Notes: generated from the sequence alone by a model not told the origin. A stretch of 64,000 nt of DNA from Chinchilla lanigera (GCF_000276665.1 NW_004955405.1:15784553-15848552), one strand, 5' to 3'. Positions 11,041 through 23,315 are shown, numbered from the stretch's first letter. Made by a program: numbers and translations.

Positions 11041-11670
11041 GGAACCAGAAGGCCCTGACCAAGCATGGTGAGGAGCTGTCTGATGTGGAGAGCAACCTAC
11101 TCTCTGTGGTCTTCAGGAATATTGTCTGGCCACAGGTCCACCTGGAGGGTCATTTCGAGCATGAGCACAGCAAACCAATACTTAACGAGGTTAAGAACAC
11201 TGGGAGAAAGCAGAGCCTGAGGTGAGATCCATCTGACTACTATCCTGCAGTTGTTGGATACTGAAAAGCCAAGGCAATGAATCCAGAGATTTTAAACTCT
11301 GAAAGTAAAGGGAGATTGTGCCCAGTACCTTGATTGCATGTGGTGATAACTGAAAGAAAATATAGGTAGTTCCTCAGTAGCTTCCCCAAAAACATTCGAT
11401 ACGAGCGAGAGAGAGATGAACTGACACATCCTACCTGCCTGGGGCTAGCTCTTAACTTTTCTATGAAATCTTTAATAATTCAGAGCTTGCCTGCATAGCG
11501 GCTAAAACCACTTTTGATGGGCCCATCTCAGAACTAAGCAAACAGCCTGAAAAGAAAGACAGCACCCTCATCATGCAGTTGCTGATAGAGACAACCTAAC
11601 ATTACAGCCTTCAGACGGTGCAGGAGGAAACTGTAATGTGGCAGGAGGAACAGAAAGGCAGACACACCCA
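11040..11670 (+). pseudogene. YWHAQ: YWHAQ (14-3-3 theta) processed pseudogene, coding-region remnant
   Basis: 14-3-3 theta is a cytosolic phosphoserine/threonine-binding adaptor. The remnant runs colinearly, without introns, through recognisable parts. An ELS-like segment reads 'GEELSDVESNLLSVVFRNIV' (about 11070-11130). It is followed by a region matching the helix that ends in RSIC, by the LLD-containing segment, and by 'GLALNF' (about 11440-11460). The C-terminal stretch begins 'NNSEFAC' and contains '[10 protein letters not shown]' (about 11560-11585). The last codons retain an SDxAG..C..A order, which is the theta-type tail and separates it from zeta. Lesions: an in-frame TGA at about 11233 directly after the 'RSI' codons, frameshifts before the LLD segment and near 11350, a roughly 10-bp deletion after 'LNF', and loss of most of the N-terminus. 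Intronless layout and multiple stops make this a dead retrocopy, not a gene. Confidence 0.85.
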
Positions 11671-12310
11671 GATTGTCACCTTCCTTCCCCTGCAAGAAAC
11701 CTTTTTTACACATCTCTGTTGTTTATTCGATTCGGATTTCCTGTAGCAGAGAAACCCACTCACTGACGTGGAACCCATCATTTAGTCTTTTCAGTGAGCA
11801 GGTTTGGGGAAACTCCATTTGTTTGTCTTGGCCTTGCTGGTCTAGCTATTGCTGTCAAAAAGTATTAATAGCTTCATTTTTTATACAAAAATAAGTAACT
11901 TCCAAACACATATGTAGAGGGCTAAAGAGTGTCTGGTATTTAAGTAACCTGAACTCACTCAGCAAGGGAATTGGTGTCTGGGGTTAGTGTGAGGATATGA
12001 ACATGTACTTATCACAGTTAAGGGCCGTTCTTACTTGCTAATTTATACATTCCTTCCCTTCTTCTTCAGAAGGTTTTTTTTATAAGCAGTTTTTCCATGT
12101 TTTTCATGGATTCCTTTTTAATAGAGAAAGCATTTAAAAAAAAAAAAAAAAGCATTTGACATTTTAGGGCTGGGGAGATTGAAATGCTTCCTATGTAATA
12201 CTTCATGACTGTCATGTATATCTATGAAAATGTGGGGTTTCTGTATTCACTTATTTGCTGCTCTTGAAACTGGCAACTTCCTGTCCCAATAAAAATTCAC
12301 TTACCCCTTT
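11671..12310 (+). pseudogene. Probable 3'UTR portion of the YWHAQ retrocopy
   Basis: The non-coding sequence after the retrocopy ('AAACCTTTTTTACACATCTC', 'AAAAGTATTAATAGCTTCAT', 'GTCTGGTATTTAAGTAACCT') has the character of a long AU-rich mRNA 3'UTR and resembles what I recall of the YWHAQ 3'UTR. An 'AATAAA' lies near 12289. The 3' limit and poly(A) site are not clear; a pure A run at about 12134-12149 may be internal. Confidence 0.5.
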
Positions 12311-12679
12311 TGCCTCTGTAGCTGCAGTGTTCACCTCACTGTGTGATAGACATGTCATATTGCTGCCAGAGTGCAAGCATGTCTTTCAGCAAATTAAAGT
12401 GCATGCCATTTCTTAATACACTGGAAAGGGGAATTAAAGCACACAAGCCTGCTCTAAAACTTTAGTACTTCTCCATGCAGACTTATGCACATGTGACAAA
12501 ATATCCAGTTCATCTAATATTATAATTCAGAAAGTTGGCCACTTTTTGTGATGCTGATCACTGACTTAATCCCCCCTCAAAAGCCTTGCAAGAGTATAGT
12601 GCTCTATGGAATAGCAGAAAAATAAAAATAAAATTACATTTACTATATCATAACAACGGCACCATCAAATTTTTTGTTG

Positions 12680-12832
12680 TTGCTGCCTTTTTGAAATAGG
12701 GTCTCACTAGGCAGTTCAGTCTGGCCTTGGGCTCACTTTGTAGCCCAGACTGGTCTCAAACTCGTGATGATCCTCCTGCCTCCGCCTCCTGAGTGCTGGG
12801 ATTACAGGTGTGTGCCACCACGCCCAGCTTTG
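12680..12832 (-). repeat. B1 SINE (antisense)
   Basis: 'GAAATAGGGTCTCACTAGGC', 'CAGTCTGGCCTTGGGCTCAC', 'GAGTGCTGGGATTACAGGTG', 'CCACCACGCCCAGC'. Confidence 0.93.
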
Positions 12833-13374
12833 CATTCTCAAATTTTAAGGACAGGAGATCTCTCTACTTTCTGAAATATATTGATAGGTCTTTTTTATCT
12901 CATGCAAAATGTAATAGTGATACACATGTTTCTAAATTATGATACCCTTGTCTAGAGATACCTGGAAATATATAAAATTGAACTATAAAGTGGAGTGTTT
13001 CACCATAGCTCAGTCCCATGAGTGTCTTTCCCTCAGAAATAAATAATAGGTGTTACAGGTTTTATGGAATAAAGTTGGACATTTTAGAACCAGAAATAAA
13101 GTGAGGTGTGGGATAGAATCCTACTAGAAGAAATAAAATCATAGGGAAGGTACTGGGTCAGATAGTTCCCCATGCGGTCAACAGGTGGCACTAGAGTAGC
13201 TTGGGTGCCAAAGGGAACAAAGGGAGGAAATAAAAGCCAATCAAACTGAAGCTACTTTTGTTGAAAACACAGGGAGGCCAGCCTTTTGTTTATATTTGAA
13301 TATGCTTTACCAGTCTTTCTAAATTGTTCATTGCCTGAAGTGAGGGAGGGACACTTCCAGGTACAGCTAAACAT
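12833..13374. other. Unassigned sequence
   Basis: No exon, RNA gene or clear repeat recognised. Confidence 0.4.
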
Positions 13375-13525
13375 TGTATTGAATCTTTCTGTGGCTCAGT
13401 CTCCTCCTTAAACAATGGATATAGTAATATCTGCCTCCTAGGGTTGTTATAAGCTATAGTGAGTTAACGCATATAAGTGAAATAGTGTAGTTTATAGGCT
13501 AAGTGCTCAATAAACATCGTCGTTA
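13375..13525 (+). repeat. MIR fragment
   Basis: 'CTGTGGCTCAGTCTCCTCCT', 'TCTGCCTCCTAGGGTTGTTA' and 'TAAGTGCTCAATAAACATCG' follow MIR order through to the 3' end. Confidence 0.75.
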
Positions 13526-14745
13526 TGACTCTGCACAGTGACCGTGAGGCACATGTGGTAGGAATTGAGCATATGTTAGTGGATACATAATTGGATGGGG
13601 GATGTTCACAAGCATAATGTTTATAATTCAGGAATTATCTAGTATTCAAATATCTACAAAATAGATTGGTAGAGAAAAAAAAAATTTACACTGGTAATAT
13701 GACTCTTTATTTTTAAAGGTATGTAACTTCAAGAATTCACTGAAATAGAATCTCCCTGAGTATCCTTTAGAATTTATGTATAAAGATATACTGGTCAGGT
13801 AAACTTAAAACAGTAATAAATATGTGAAAGTAGACAAACCTATTTTGATTCATTTATTTGCTAAAAAGTCTCAGTCTCAACCATGTTCAATGTTGCTCAC
13901 ACACAGATAATAAAGACCTTCAGTTTTATGAGCTCAGTCCTATCATGACCTAGAAAGCCATGTAAGAGGAACAGACTGTTACGAGAAAGAGGCTAGAATC
14001 AGTCTTCTGTTCTAAGCTTAATACTTAGTGGACCAGAGAAGAACCCTTGAGTTCTTGTTTAGCCATCAAGTTGAACTTGCCCTTCCTAACTTCTGACTCC
14101 ACAAGTTTGGGACTTAAAGTAGAATTTCTACCTAGCTTCAAGGTTTGAGTTTTGATTTTTCTTAAGAATGTGGTTCTGCTCTAAAGGCTTGCTGGGGCCT
14201 TGACTACCTGCCTCTTATTTCCCACCCTCTTATTCTGATATCAGATCCATACCATTGTTCCTCAAACAGTGGATGAAATCTTGCTTCAAACCACACACAT
14301 ATTCTACGATAATTACCACCACTCCTCTGATGGTAGGTACTGGTGTAGTCAGAAGGATAGGAATCGCTACGTCATCTCTTGGATGTAGACTCTGGTCCAG
14401 CTTCACCTTGAATCCCGCACAGTACTTTCGAACCCACCCCTGGTACTAATAACCTCTTAGCGGAGGTAAGTGCAGTGGCCGTGCTGTCTTTCCCTTCCCT
14501 TATGTACCCACTCCCACCTGACTTCTCTTTTCTACTGGTTCACAAAGCCTCATTCCTGGGTGATAAGGAGGGACGAGTGAATGGAATAGAAGAAAAGCAG
14601 ACATGACAAGGGAAAACAGTGATAAAAATCCTTTGAGCTCCAGATATGTAAACGCTATACATAGGAAATGAAAAATAAAGCGGGCCTGAAGTTGTAACAT
14701 GAGGAAGGAATTGTAACTTCATATACAGGCATATAGAAATAAAAG
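13526..14745. other. Unassigned sequence
   Basis: About 1.2 kb with no recognised feature. The 64-codon frame at 14255-14449 and its antisense neighbours have no motif. Confidence 0.4.
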
Positions 14746-14751
14746 TGGGAT

Positions 14752-14925
14752 TTAGCTTTGACTGAGCCCCGCCTCTTCACTTACAGGTTGTGCGACTTCG
14801 TGCAAGCTCCAGCTCAGTCTGTTTTCTCATTTATACACAATGTAGTTGTTAAATATGTCCATTTTGCAGGGTTGTTATGGAGAAGAAATGAGACGATGCA
14901 TGTAAACGTCACTCTTTCATGGGTG
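14752..14925 (+). repeat. MIR fragment
   Basis: 'CGCCTCTTCACTTACAGGTT' (gccactta..agctgtgtgac), 'TGTTTTCTCATTTATACACA', 'TTGCAGGGTTGTTATGGAGA' and 'ATGAGACGATGCATGTAAAC'. The 65-codon frame across it is incidental. Confidence 0.75.
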
Positions 14926-15955
14926 GTGTGTGATCTGCTCACGGTTGATTTTTAGGTTAGAGGTTGTAAGGTAATACATTGTGGGTTGGACTTGGGTTCA
15001 AAGATATGTTTTGTTTGGCTTTGTGTCAACGGTCCTCAAGGCCATTCCCAGTTATGACGATTCACTATGAAACTTGGAACAAAGCATATAAGCACATATG
15101 GATATGATTTATGATGGCCAGTGGATACACAGTAAAACTAGCCCCAAAAAGGCACTGGGGGCAAAGCACAGGGTAAACCGTGCACAAACCTACAAGGGTC
15201 CTCTCCAGTAGAGTCACACAGGAAGCACTCAACTGCCCCAGCAATGAGTTTTTGACCACATGCGTGAAATGTTAGCAACCAGGAAGCTCATTAGATACTC
15301 AGTGTCCAGAGTTTTACTGCGCACCAGTCACGTTGGCTGCTTCTGCCAGGGACCTCTCCAAATTCTAGATGTCCAGAAGGAAGGCAGGTGGCCAGTTCAG
15401 GCACAGTGAATCACTCATACCAGTTCTGAGAATGATAGGCATTCTCTTGAATCCAGCTATCTGAATGAGAGCCAGGGACCAGCTTTGTAAACAGGTCTTT
15501 TTAGGGATAAGGCGGTTAGGCCCTCTATGCTAACTCTTTTTTTGCATAGGTCTGCACAGGGGTTTCCCTTACAAGTTTTAAAGTTTGATTGATTGATTGC
15601 TTGATTGATTTCTTACTTACCGTCCTTTAAAAATTAAGAAACTTCCCTCAGAATTTCTAGCTTCTTGTGAAAAATTGGATATTACAGCAACAATAAATCA
15701 GTGTTCTCACATAAAATAATTGATGGCTCTATTTAAGTAAGGCTTCATGTTCTCCTTAATTTCTCCCCGTCTCTTCCACGCCCAGTGCTCTTTCCCACAC
15801 CGAGTGACAATTGCTATTTAACATTACACATGTTTGGCTGGCCATGGGCTGCTTGAGTCAAGAAGAGCCAGCTGACCAGAGGAGAGGAAAAAGAGTCATG
15901 CAGAATAACACAGAGTAATAATATTTAATGATAATGCAACCCGATCATAGCTACT
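14926..15955. other. Unassigned sequence
   Basis: No gene or named repeat seen. Contains a short (GATT)n tract near 15583-15612. Confidence 0.4.
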
Positions 15956-15959
15956 GAGA

Positions 15960-16860
15960 TCCTGCTACTGAGGTACCCAGAAATGCCTTTCTGGTGAATT
16001 GACAACTGGTGGTCCACTGGTAAGATATACAGCTAAACCGAAGAGCATGGTGCTGGGTGTGGGAGGCCCACCTGGGGACTGTTGCCAGCAGCATAAGAGG
16101 CAGAACTGGAGAAGAAGAACGAGGCTGTCGGGAGCTGGTAGAAGCTGTAAGGAGCTGTTGATTCTTTTGGAGAAGCTTGTGATGCTGGTGAATTTGGCTG
16201 TTTTCATCCTCTGAGGAGCTCGGGCCCTTGTTGGCACTGAGAATGGATTCGGCTCACTGTAGAGGAGCTCTGGTCCACATTCTGAGTATTGCTTCCTGGC
16301 TCCAGAGGAGAAGACGGTACACTTGTCAGTCTCCTAGAGAAGCTTGTCGCATTGGCTTTCCTAATATGAACTTGGCTGTCCTAAATATCAGAGGAGCTCA
16401 GGACCTCAATGTTGCTGAGGATGGCTGTGGTACCTTTCACAGGAGCTCTGGTTCTTATTTTGAGCATTGCTTCCTGTCTCCAGTACAGATCCCTCAGCCT
16501 TCTAGCAGATCCTTCATCCCACTGGCACAGACTTTCTAGATTCTGTCACTGACCTTTGGGCTTTCCCAGTACAGATCCATGAAATAGGCCTGCATGAGAT
16601 ATTGTCATGGGCTCTAGGCCTCCAACTGGACTCATGGGAGACATTGATATGGGCTCTAGGTCTTCAGTTGGACTCATGCAGGACATTATCTTGAGATCCA
16701 GACCCTCAGCTGGTGAAGGTTATTTGGTCCTTAGTGTGTGGATAGATCTCCTGTACTCTCTTGAATATTATTCTTTGGGTGACTATTATAAATAATCTTA
16801 AAATATCTGTCCTGTATTATATATTGTTTCCCCTTGCAAAAAAACCAACACAGCTATAAA
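15960..16860 (+). repeat. LTR-like block with internal tandem repeats
   Basis: Two imperfect copies of a roughly 170-178-bp unit lie at about 16170-16310 and 16337-16485 ('GAGAAGCTTGT', 'GAGGAGCTC', 'ATTGCTTCCTG.CTCCAG' recur in order). Then comes a roughly 42-bp unit repeated about 2.5-3.5 times at 16565-16720 ('TGGGCTCTAGG.CT.CA'). Such arrays are usual in endogenous retroviral LTRs or leader regions. The block is GC-richer than its surroundings. No retroviral protein was recognised. Orientation and family are inferred. Confidence 0.5.
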
Positions 16861-17004
16861 TGTAGAATTTCTCACTGGCTTTCTCTCTTACAGTAGTTAC
16901 TTGCATCTGAGTATTCTTGAGTTGGTAGGATAGTACTTTTATTGCCCCATACTCCCCTTCATTTAAGCTAATTTGAGCCAGTGTTTCATCCTACCCACCT
17001 ATAG

Positions 17005-17770
17005 AGAGCCCTTCCTGGCCCTCATCTCTGTCTGAGAAGTTTATATTTGTAATCTCATGGAAAAGTTATTGGAATTCCAATAAATTAATTCCAATCTACC
17101 ACTTCCAGGGCAACCCATGGCAAGAATAAAGACACTAAGGCATATGTGTAATTGTAGGGAGCTAAGGGTACTAAGTGCAGCTACAGTGATGGCTAACCAA
17201 AACAAAGGCCTTGACCCCGGACCGAACCCAGGTTTTATTACTTTGTGAAGAAGGGAGTGGCTTGAGGATACATGACTGTGACAGTGGTGGGAAGTACGTG
17301 AGTGCTGTGAGCTGGGTTAGGTAGGAGACCTGAAGTAACCTCTGCAATATGCAGAGGGAAGGATATGCAGGAGTAATCTGCATAACGCAACTCATAGTAG
17401 CTAATGTTTTGGGGTCGGTGCTTCAGCTCTGGTGTGTAATCTTCTATGTCCTGGGAAGTCGTAGCTCTTTCTCCAGGCTCATCTCAGCCCACAGTGTAGA
17501 GCATGGCTCTCCCACTGGCCTAGCTCACACACATGTTTTTTTGAGCTACAAGGTGGGGAAACACTGCCCTGTCACCTTGCTTCAAAGACTGCACATCAGC
17601 ACCTTGGCTGGACCAATTTGCATTGCTTAAAGCCAAGTAAAGGGAGAAGGAAAAGTCCTAACCCGCTCTGTACATATCAGTATGTGGATATAGGGCCACG
17701 GGTAGCCAAAATGGAGATAATTGTTCTTCTTTCAAGGAAAGTCATCCATGTGGTCCTCCCCCCCACCTAA
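17005..17770 (-). mobile_element. Endogenous-retrovirus-type LTR, copy 1 (antisense)
   Basis: On the minus strand this matches, segment by segment, the plus-strand element at 23460-24575. Shared landmarks are 'GCCAAGGTGCTGATGTG', 'CCCAGCTCACAGCACTCA', 'AGGCCTTTGTT', 'TTAGTGTCTTTATTC' and 'AAGTGGTAGATTGGAATTAA'. It includes an 'AATAAAACC'-type polyadenylation signal and the 'GTCTTTATTCT' region usual before an LTR's U5. Homology continues about 100 bp beyond this point, so part of the neighbouring internal region may be included. Unlike copy 2 it is uninterrupted. Family not named. Confidence 0.7.
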
Positions 17771-18999
17771 AAGATCACTCACTGGAGAAGTAATAATATA
17801 AATCATTTCGTACTGGCCAACAGTACTTTATAAATTGGATTCATCATTAATATCGTACCATTAAGACTTGTTAGAGTGAGTTAAACTATGTCTACAGAAA
17901 CATAGATTTTTTTTCCAAAGGAAACATTTAATGAATATTCAAATAGTTCTAAATACCAATGTATATACTTATTAACAGTTAGTAACAAAATAATGCTAGA
18001 CAGCAAAACTATATTTCTAGCACCAAAAAAAGCACCAGGCATGGGGTTGAATGCTATAAGTGTTTCCTGACTTCATAAATTTCACCGATAAGGATATCCA
18101 GAAGCCGAAGGACAGAGATAATGAAAACCAAGCTGAGGAGAGGAACACGCAGGTGGAATGCACATAGGAAAATGCTGCATGCTACCTAACCACATCTAGA
18201 TGTGGCTTTCCCAGCTCCATTCACAAGGCAACACAGACACAAGCTGGGGGAAAGAAGTACCGTGCAACAATTGCAATGTCCGTTGAAAGTTTCGTCTACA
18301 GAAAGACAAGGTTTGTAACATTACTTGATTGCCTCTGATAATTTTTCTTCTTAAAACCCTAAGGAGGCAATTGAAGGAATGTATATTTTGGACTTGACTT
18401 TTACTAACAAGGAAAAAACTGACTAGTGAAGTCACAGAAATTCTAATAACATCAAGAAAAAGAGGCAGTGTCATGATAGAATTGGACTCTGGGAGTACAG
18501 TCTAATTTGATATGTATTCTTTGAGTTGTAGGAGGAAGAAATTCAATTCAAATTGCTTCAGGCATAGCTGGATCCAGGTTCTCAAGTGAAGTCACTATGA
18601 ATCAGTATTTCTCCATTTCTTGGTGTTACTTGCTTTCGTATGCACTGCTTCATTCTTAAAACAAGATTACTTCTTATTGTGGCAAGTCAACTCCCAGTAA
18701 CTCTGAGCTTATACCCTACAAGGTTAGAACTTCATTAGAAGGAGAGTATATTTTCCCCAATAGTACCAACAGAAGTCTGGGAGTTTAAAGTCTTTTTACA
18801 GGATTGTGTCTCATGGGCCCATCCCTAAACCAATAATGTAACTTTGGTAAGGCTGGGCATAGGGATACACTGGAAATACATCGGATCTGAAGTTAAAGAG
18901 CAAAACTCAGCATTAATCAAACCATTTAGATTGAAAAAAGAAAGAATAATCACATGAAAGAAAACTGAAGTGCTAATATGAAGTGCTTAAAGATGCTAG
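17771..18999. other. Unassigned sequence
   Basis: About 1.2 kb without a recognised exon or repeat. The 92-codon minus frame at 18196-18474 has no motif. Confidence 0.4.
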
Positions 19000-20110
19000 A
19001 GGTTCATTCACCCATTGATTCAATAAATATATTCTGAGTGTCTTCTACAGGTAGCTTTGTGTTAGATTCCAAGTATATAATACTGAATAATATAGACAAA
19101 ATCTTTGATTTATTTATTGCTTCATTTTAGTTGGGAGTGGCTGAGTAGAGCTACATTAATAAAATATGTAGTATTTCTGATGATGACATGCACAATGATG
19201 AAAATGTCAGGGAAGGAGGATAAAGATTGCTGGGAAGGAGAAATGATATAATTTTATTTATGATTATTGGGACTGGAGAAGGCCGTGCTGAGAAGGGGGT
19301 GTTTAAGCTACAGTAGTTGAGGGAACGAGCTATATAGACTCTCAGAAAAGATGAAGAGAGAACAGCAGTGCACATATGGTTTGTATTTTGCAAAGTAAGC
19401 CAGAGAAGAGAGGGGGATGGAGTCATTGCTTATACAATGTCTCGTAGGCTATTGACAGTGATTTTCCTCTGAGATGAGAAGACACTGGAGAAACTGAGCA
19501 GGGCAGCTAAATGTGGACTGAAGGAAGGAACAAATAGATCAGCTGAGATTAGTGCGGTCAGATGAGAGATGTTAATAGTTTAGAGAAAAGTGCTAGCAGT
19601 GTACTGGGTGAGAAGTAGATTCTGGATCTATTCCGAAGACAGTGCCAACATATTTTAATTGGAGGTGAGGATAAGTGAGCCAAAGAATCAAGGATAATGG
19701 ACGTTTTTGTCAGGAGTGAACGGAAAGGCAGCATCGCCATTATCTTTGATGGAGAGAACTGTCGCAGGCACAGGTTTGTAGGGGAGTAGGAGTTCTTGTT
19801 TAGACCTGCTAAACCTGGGGTTCCTATTATACCTCACAATGGAGACCTTGGGAGGTTAATACATTAGTCTGCAGCTTAGGAGTTTGTGGCTGGACAATTA
19901 TCAGTACGTAGATGGTATTTAAAGTGATGAAATGGAATGAGATCACTGAAGGTGAGAGCTGAAGAGGAATTCCAAGAATTAAGGGCGTCAGTGTTGACAT
20001 CAGGGTGGTGACGAGGACTGGATTTTGAGAAGCAGCAGCCACTGAGATGGGAGGCTTGCTATGAGAACGAGGGATCGCAGACGCGAAGAGAATCACTGCC
20101 AAGTGAAAAG
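19000..20110 (-). repeat. L2 LINE, long antisense copy with reverse-transcriptase remnant
   Basis: Read on the minus strand, it follows L2 from the part coding the reverse-transcriptase fingers/palm down to the 3' end. 'TCACTTTAAATACCATCTAC' and the following 'ATCAGTACGTAG' tract (plus-strand sense near 19890-19925) correspond to the segment that precedes the YADD-type active site. Next come the LGV(I)-like part and then the 3' end near 19010 ('ATTGATTCAATAAATATATT' on the plus strand). Many stops and indels make it non-functional. Confidence 0.8.
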
Positions 20111-20225
20111 GGGTCAAGTACAATGAGAACCTTTGGATTTAACTATGCAGAGACCTTGCATGAATACTTTCAGTGGTGTGACAGTGAAGAAAGCCCCATG
20201 GCAATCTGTTTTAAGACAAAGCAAG

Positions 20226-20322
20226 ATGGGCCAGGGCTGTAGCTCAGTGAGGCAGCACCTCCCTGGCAAGAGCAAGGTCTTGGGTTTGAGTCCCTGTACC
20301 AAAAACAAACAAACAAAAAAGT
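20226..20322 (+). repeat. ID-type SINE
   Basis: 'GCTGTAGCTCAGTGAGGCAG', 'CTCCCTGGCAAGAGCAAGGT', 'GGTTTGAGTCCCTGTACC', CAAA-rich tail. Flanking duplication 'AAGCAAGATG' / 'AAGTAAGATG'. Confidence 0.9.
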
Positions 20323-21264
20323 AAGATGATAGGAATTGAGAGACTCAAATATTAACAATGACAACAACACAGCCTATTTCTATGTATTTTGCAATACAAA
20401 GGAACAGTGAATGGGGCTAGAAGGGCTTAGCTAGTTGGGGTCAGCAGAACTTGTTCTTATTTTTTTAAAGGGAGAAATTTGCGATGGGGTGATCCAGAGT
20501 GGAGGGGAGGAGAGACAGATGTATGAGCGTGAGGGCAGAACTGACGGAGCAGTGTTCTTGAGGAGGCTTACAAAACAACAGATGTCTACTTCAAAAACAT
20601 ATGAAACGTTTTAGAAGGCCTGGATTTTCTAAGAGCCCAGAGTAAAAATAACTACTGTCCTCTGGCCAACGTTATTAAAAAGAAAAACAGAAGAATGAGA
20701 GGCTCTAAGGGGTAGAGTGCTGGTGGAGATTCTGACTTGACTCTAGATCTTGCTCACCAGTGGCATGCATTCAGACGTGCCTGCGTGTGCAGTGACAGGG
20801 CAGGCATCTTCCATTTTTATGCGTGAGAGGAAAAGGAATCTCCTGGGGAAAGAATTCATTCCAAAAGAAGAGAATATCGGGCTGTTACATAGGAACAGTA
20901 ACAGGCCAGAGGGAAGGAACAACTAATAAGCTTGATGCTGGGCACTTGGATTTAGTCTGTGGTTTACCTTCCATAAACCCATAGGCTATTAGGGAATATA
21001 AGAGATGAAAGCTCTGCTTCAATAAGCTATGATCACAAAACAGCCCTATAGTATTACTCATCTACTGATGACAACGCACAAGGGAGAAAAGCCTTGGTCT
21101 CATTTATGAGGTGCAGCATGGCTTCAGCGTATTGAGCTACACCCAGAAGCTGCTGCCTCCCACCCTCCACTGTTACACTCACTGTCTTCCAGGGAGACCA
21201 GCCCCAAGGGTGTAGCTGTAGAGGAAGCCAGCCTGTATCTCTTTGCAGCAGTGGGAACCAATAG
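20323..21264. other. Unassigned sequence
   Basis: No exon or named repeat recognised. A 97-codon minus frame at 21054-21347 runs into the following SINE and is treated as chance. Confidence 0.4.
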
Positions 21265-21278
21265 TAAGAGTGTCCGGG

Positions 21279-21405
21279 GGGCTGGGGATTTAGCTCAGCG
21301 GCACAGCAACTGCCGGCACAGCAACTGCCTGGCAAGCTCAGCGGCACAGCAACTGCGAGGTCGTGAGTTCGATTCCCGGTACCGGAAAAAAAAAAAAAAA
21401 AAAAA
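21279..21405 (+). repeat. ID-type SINE with internally triplicated segment
   Basis: A box 'TTTAGCTCAGCGGCACAGC' and B box 'GTGAGTTCGATTCCCGGTAC' are intact. Between them the block 'CGGCACAGCAACTGC' occurs three times where a normal copy has one, adding roughly 40-50 bp. Tail of about 23 A. Flanking duplication 'AAGAGTGTCCGGGG' / 'AAGAGTGTTCGGGG' (21266-21279 and 21406-21419), differing at one base, shows the insertion is a normal retrotransposition. Confidence 0.93.
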
Positions 21406-21419
21406 AAGAGTGTTCGGGG

Positions 21420-23315
21420 TTCTAATTGTTGTAGTTACAGGATCTCGTAGTGTGGACACACCATTGTGATGGTGGACACCTATCGAATATCAGGTTAAAT
21501 AACCCTAAGTTACTGCAGGCTGATCAGGCCCACAATCTCCCAAGTGAGTGGATGGCAAAGGCTTAAATAAATGAGACAATGGAAATGATTTCAGGGCTCC
21601 AGGAGGGACTAACTCTCTTACAGCTTCGATATTCTCTGAGTTTAGCCAAAGACTTCTCTGGGAAGCCCGTATTTATTTGGTTTTCAAACAAAGGAGGAGG
21701 ATACTCAGAAAAACATGGGAATCTCACAGAACCTTGGGGGAATTTTCCCAAGTAGTAAATTATGTCAATCAGAAGAGCTAATTTATCTTTAGTTGGTATT
21801 TATGGTAGGAGTGTGGAGCTTGCAGCTACAGTCTCCCTGTAGTTAATTGGGATTGTAGCCAAACGTCCTCACTATGGCCTTATCTTTTCCTTTGAGGTGT
21901 CACAGCTTTACAGGCCTCAGCGGTGACCAGGGACTCACAGAGGTTTACTTACTATGAGTCCACTGCCCATCTTCAGACAAGGTGCCTAAGCTGCAGACAA
22001 CTCACAAGTAAACATGGAAAGCCAATCGTTTAACATTAAATCCTTCTCAGAGCCACTTTGTAGTGGTACCCAACAGACACCAGCACCAGAGGCAGTGATC
22101 AGGCACTGTCAATCGACTTCATGGGAAGCACAGCTCCTGGCCACAGACATCACCAAAGGAGCCCAGAGTAGCAAAGAATCATGGCAGACAGAGGTGATAA
22201 CTACTATGACTTCTTTGTGAGCACCTGTATCATATCATCTAAGAACTTCCTGGAAACATTGTTTTGAGACTTTGAGGGTAACTAGAAGTATCACTGTAGA
22301 GGGTTGGGGTGAAATCAATAAGTGAAATGCTATTTATTACTACAATATGCTTCCATTTTGCCCTTGTTTGCGTAGGTAGGGAAACACGGGCTATCTAAAA
22401 TTACAATCACATATAAAGTTAATGAGAAAAAAAGGTACTAAAGAAACATGACTGAGGAGAATGGGCTGCATTGAGATAAATGCTGTGTGGTGGAGAGAGG
22501 CAGACACAGCCAAGACACAAGAAGGAAAAAGCAGAGGGCGGGAGAAGCCCAGTACTGATGGAGGTGAAGGGGAGCGAAAACGTCTGCAGGTGTTTTGTCG
22601 AAACTATGTTTGCGACAGATGGCCGAAATATGTAACTTTTGGACTACTGTTTTGCTTCTTTTTTCTTAACAAAGAAAGTGACCTTCAACATAGGAAGTAG
22701 AAAGAAATGATTACTTGTTTGATCAGTCTTGTATGTCTCTATTTGTTTTCCTGAGAAACCACTTTGAAGATATCAATAAGTAATACAACAACGATGGTTA
22801 ATTTCCTACAACTTTGTCTGTAACTCTATTTTGTTTGTATTGTTCTTTTGCTCTTTTGTAAATGGATGTCTGTCTGTTAATATGTTTTCCTTCTTTTATT
22901 TTTTAAAATTAAAAAATTTTTAAAAATAAATAAATGAATAGATAAATAAATAAACACAATTAAATAGGAACTGATCTAGAGAATATGATTATGAGAGAGC
23001 CTCCTCACTGATTTCACTTTTCTCTAATTTCTGAAAATTTAGTTAACTTACTTTGTTTTAGCTGAAGGACATAATATTCTATTGAAAAAAGGAATTAATA
23101 TTTGACCTAGCCTGAAGATTTAATAAGAGTTGAATCCAATACTTTAATGATTTTTAGTCCACAAACTCAAGTGAGCTGTATCTAAAGATACTGACATGAT
23201 CTGATGGTGGGACAGCAGCTGGCAGTCTTTAACCCATGACAGAAAATCAAGAGGCTTCTAAAAGATTATTTGTAATGGTTTTTACTGTGTATAAGGCAGC
23301 TTTTATGCTTGATAT
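21420..23315. other. Unassigned sequence
   Basis: About 1.9 kb. Apart from a TAAA-rich tract at about 22905-22960, nothing recognised. Frames of 62-79 codons have no motif. Confidence 0.4.

Noticed and set aside
16607..16795. Repeat-containing 62-codon frame as a repeat protein
   Set aside because: The peptide repeat follows directly from the 42-bp DNA array, and the frame is short and ends at random.
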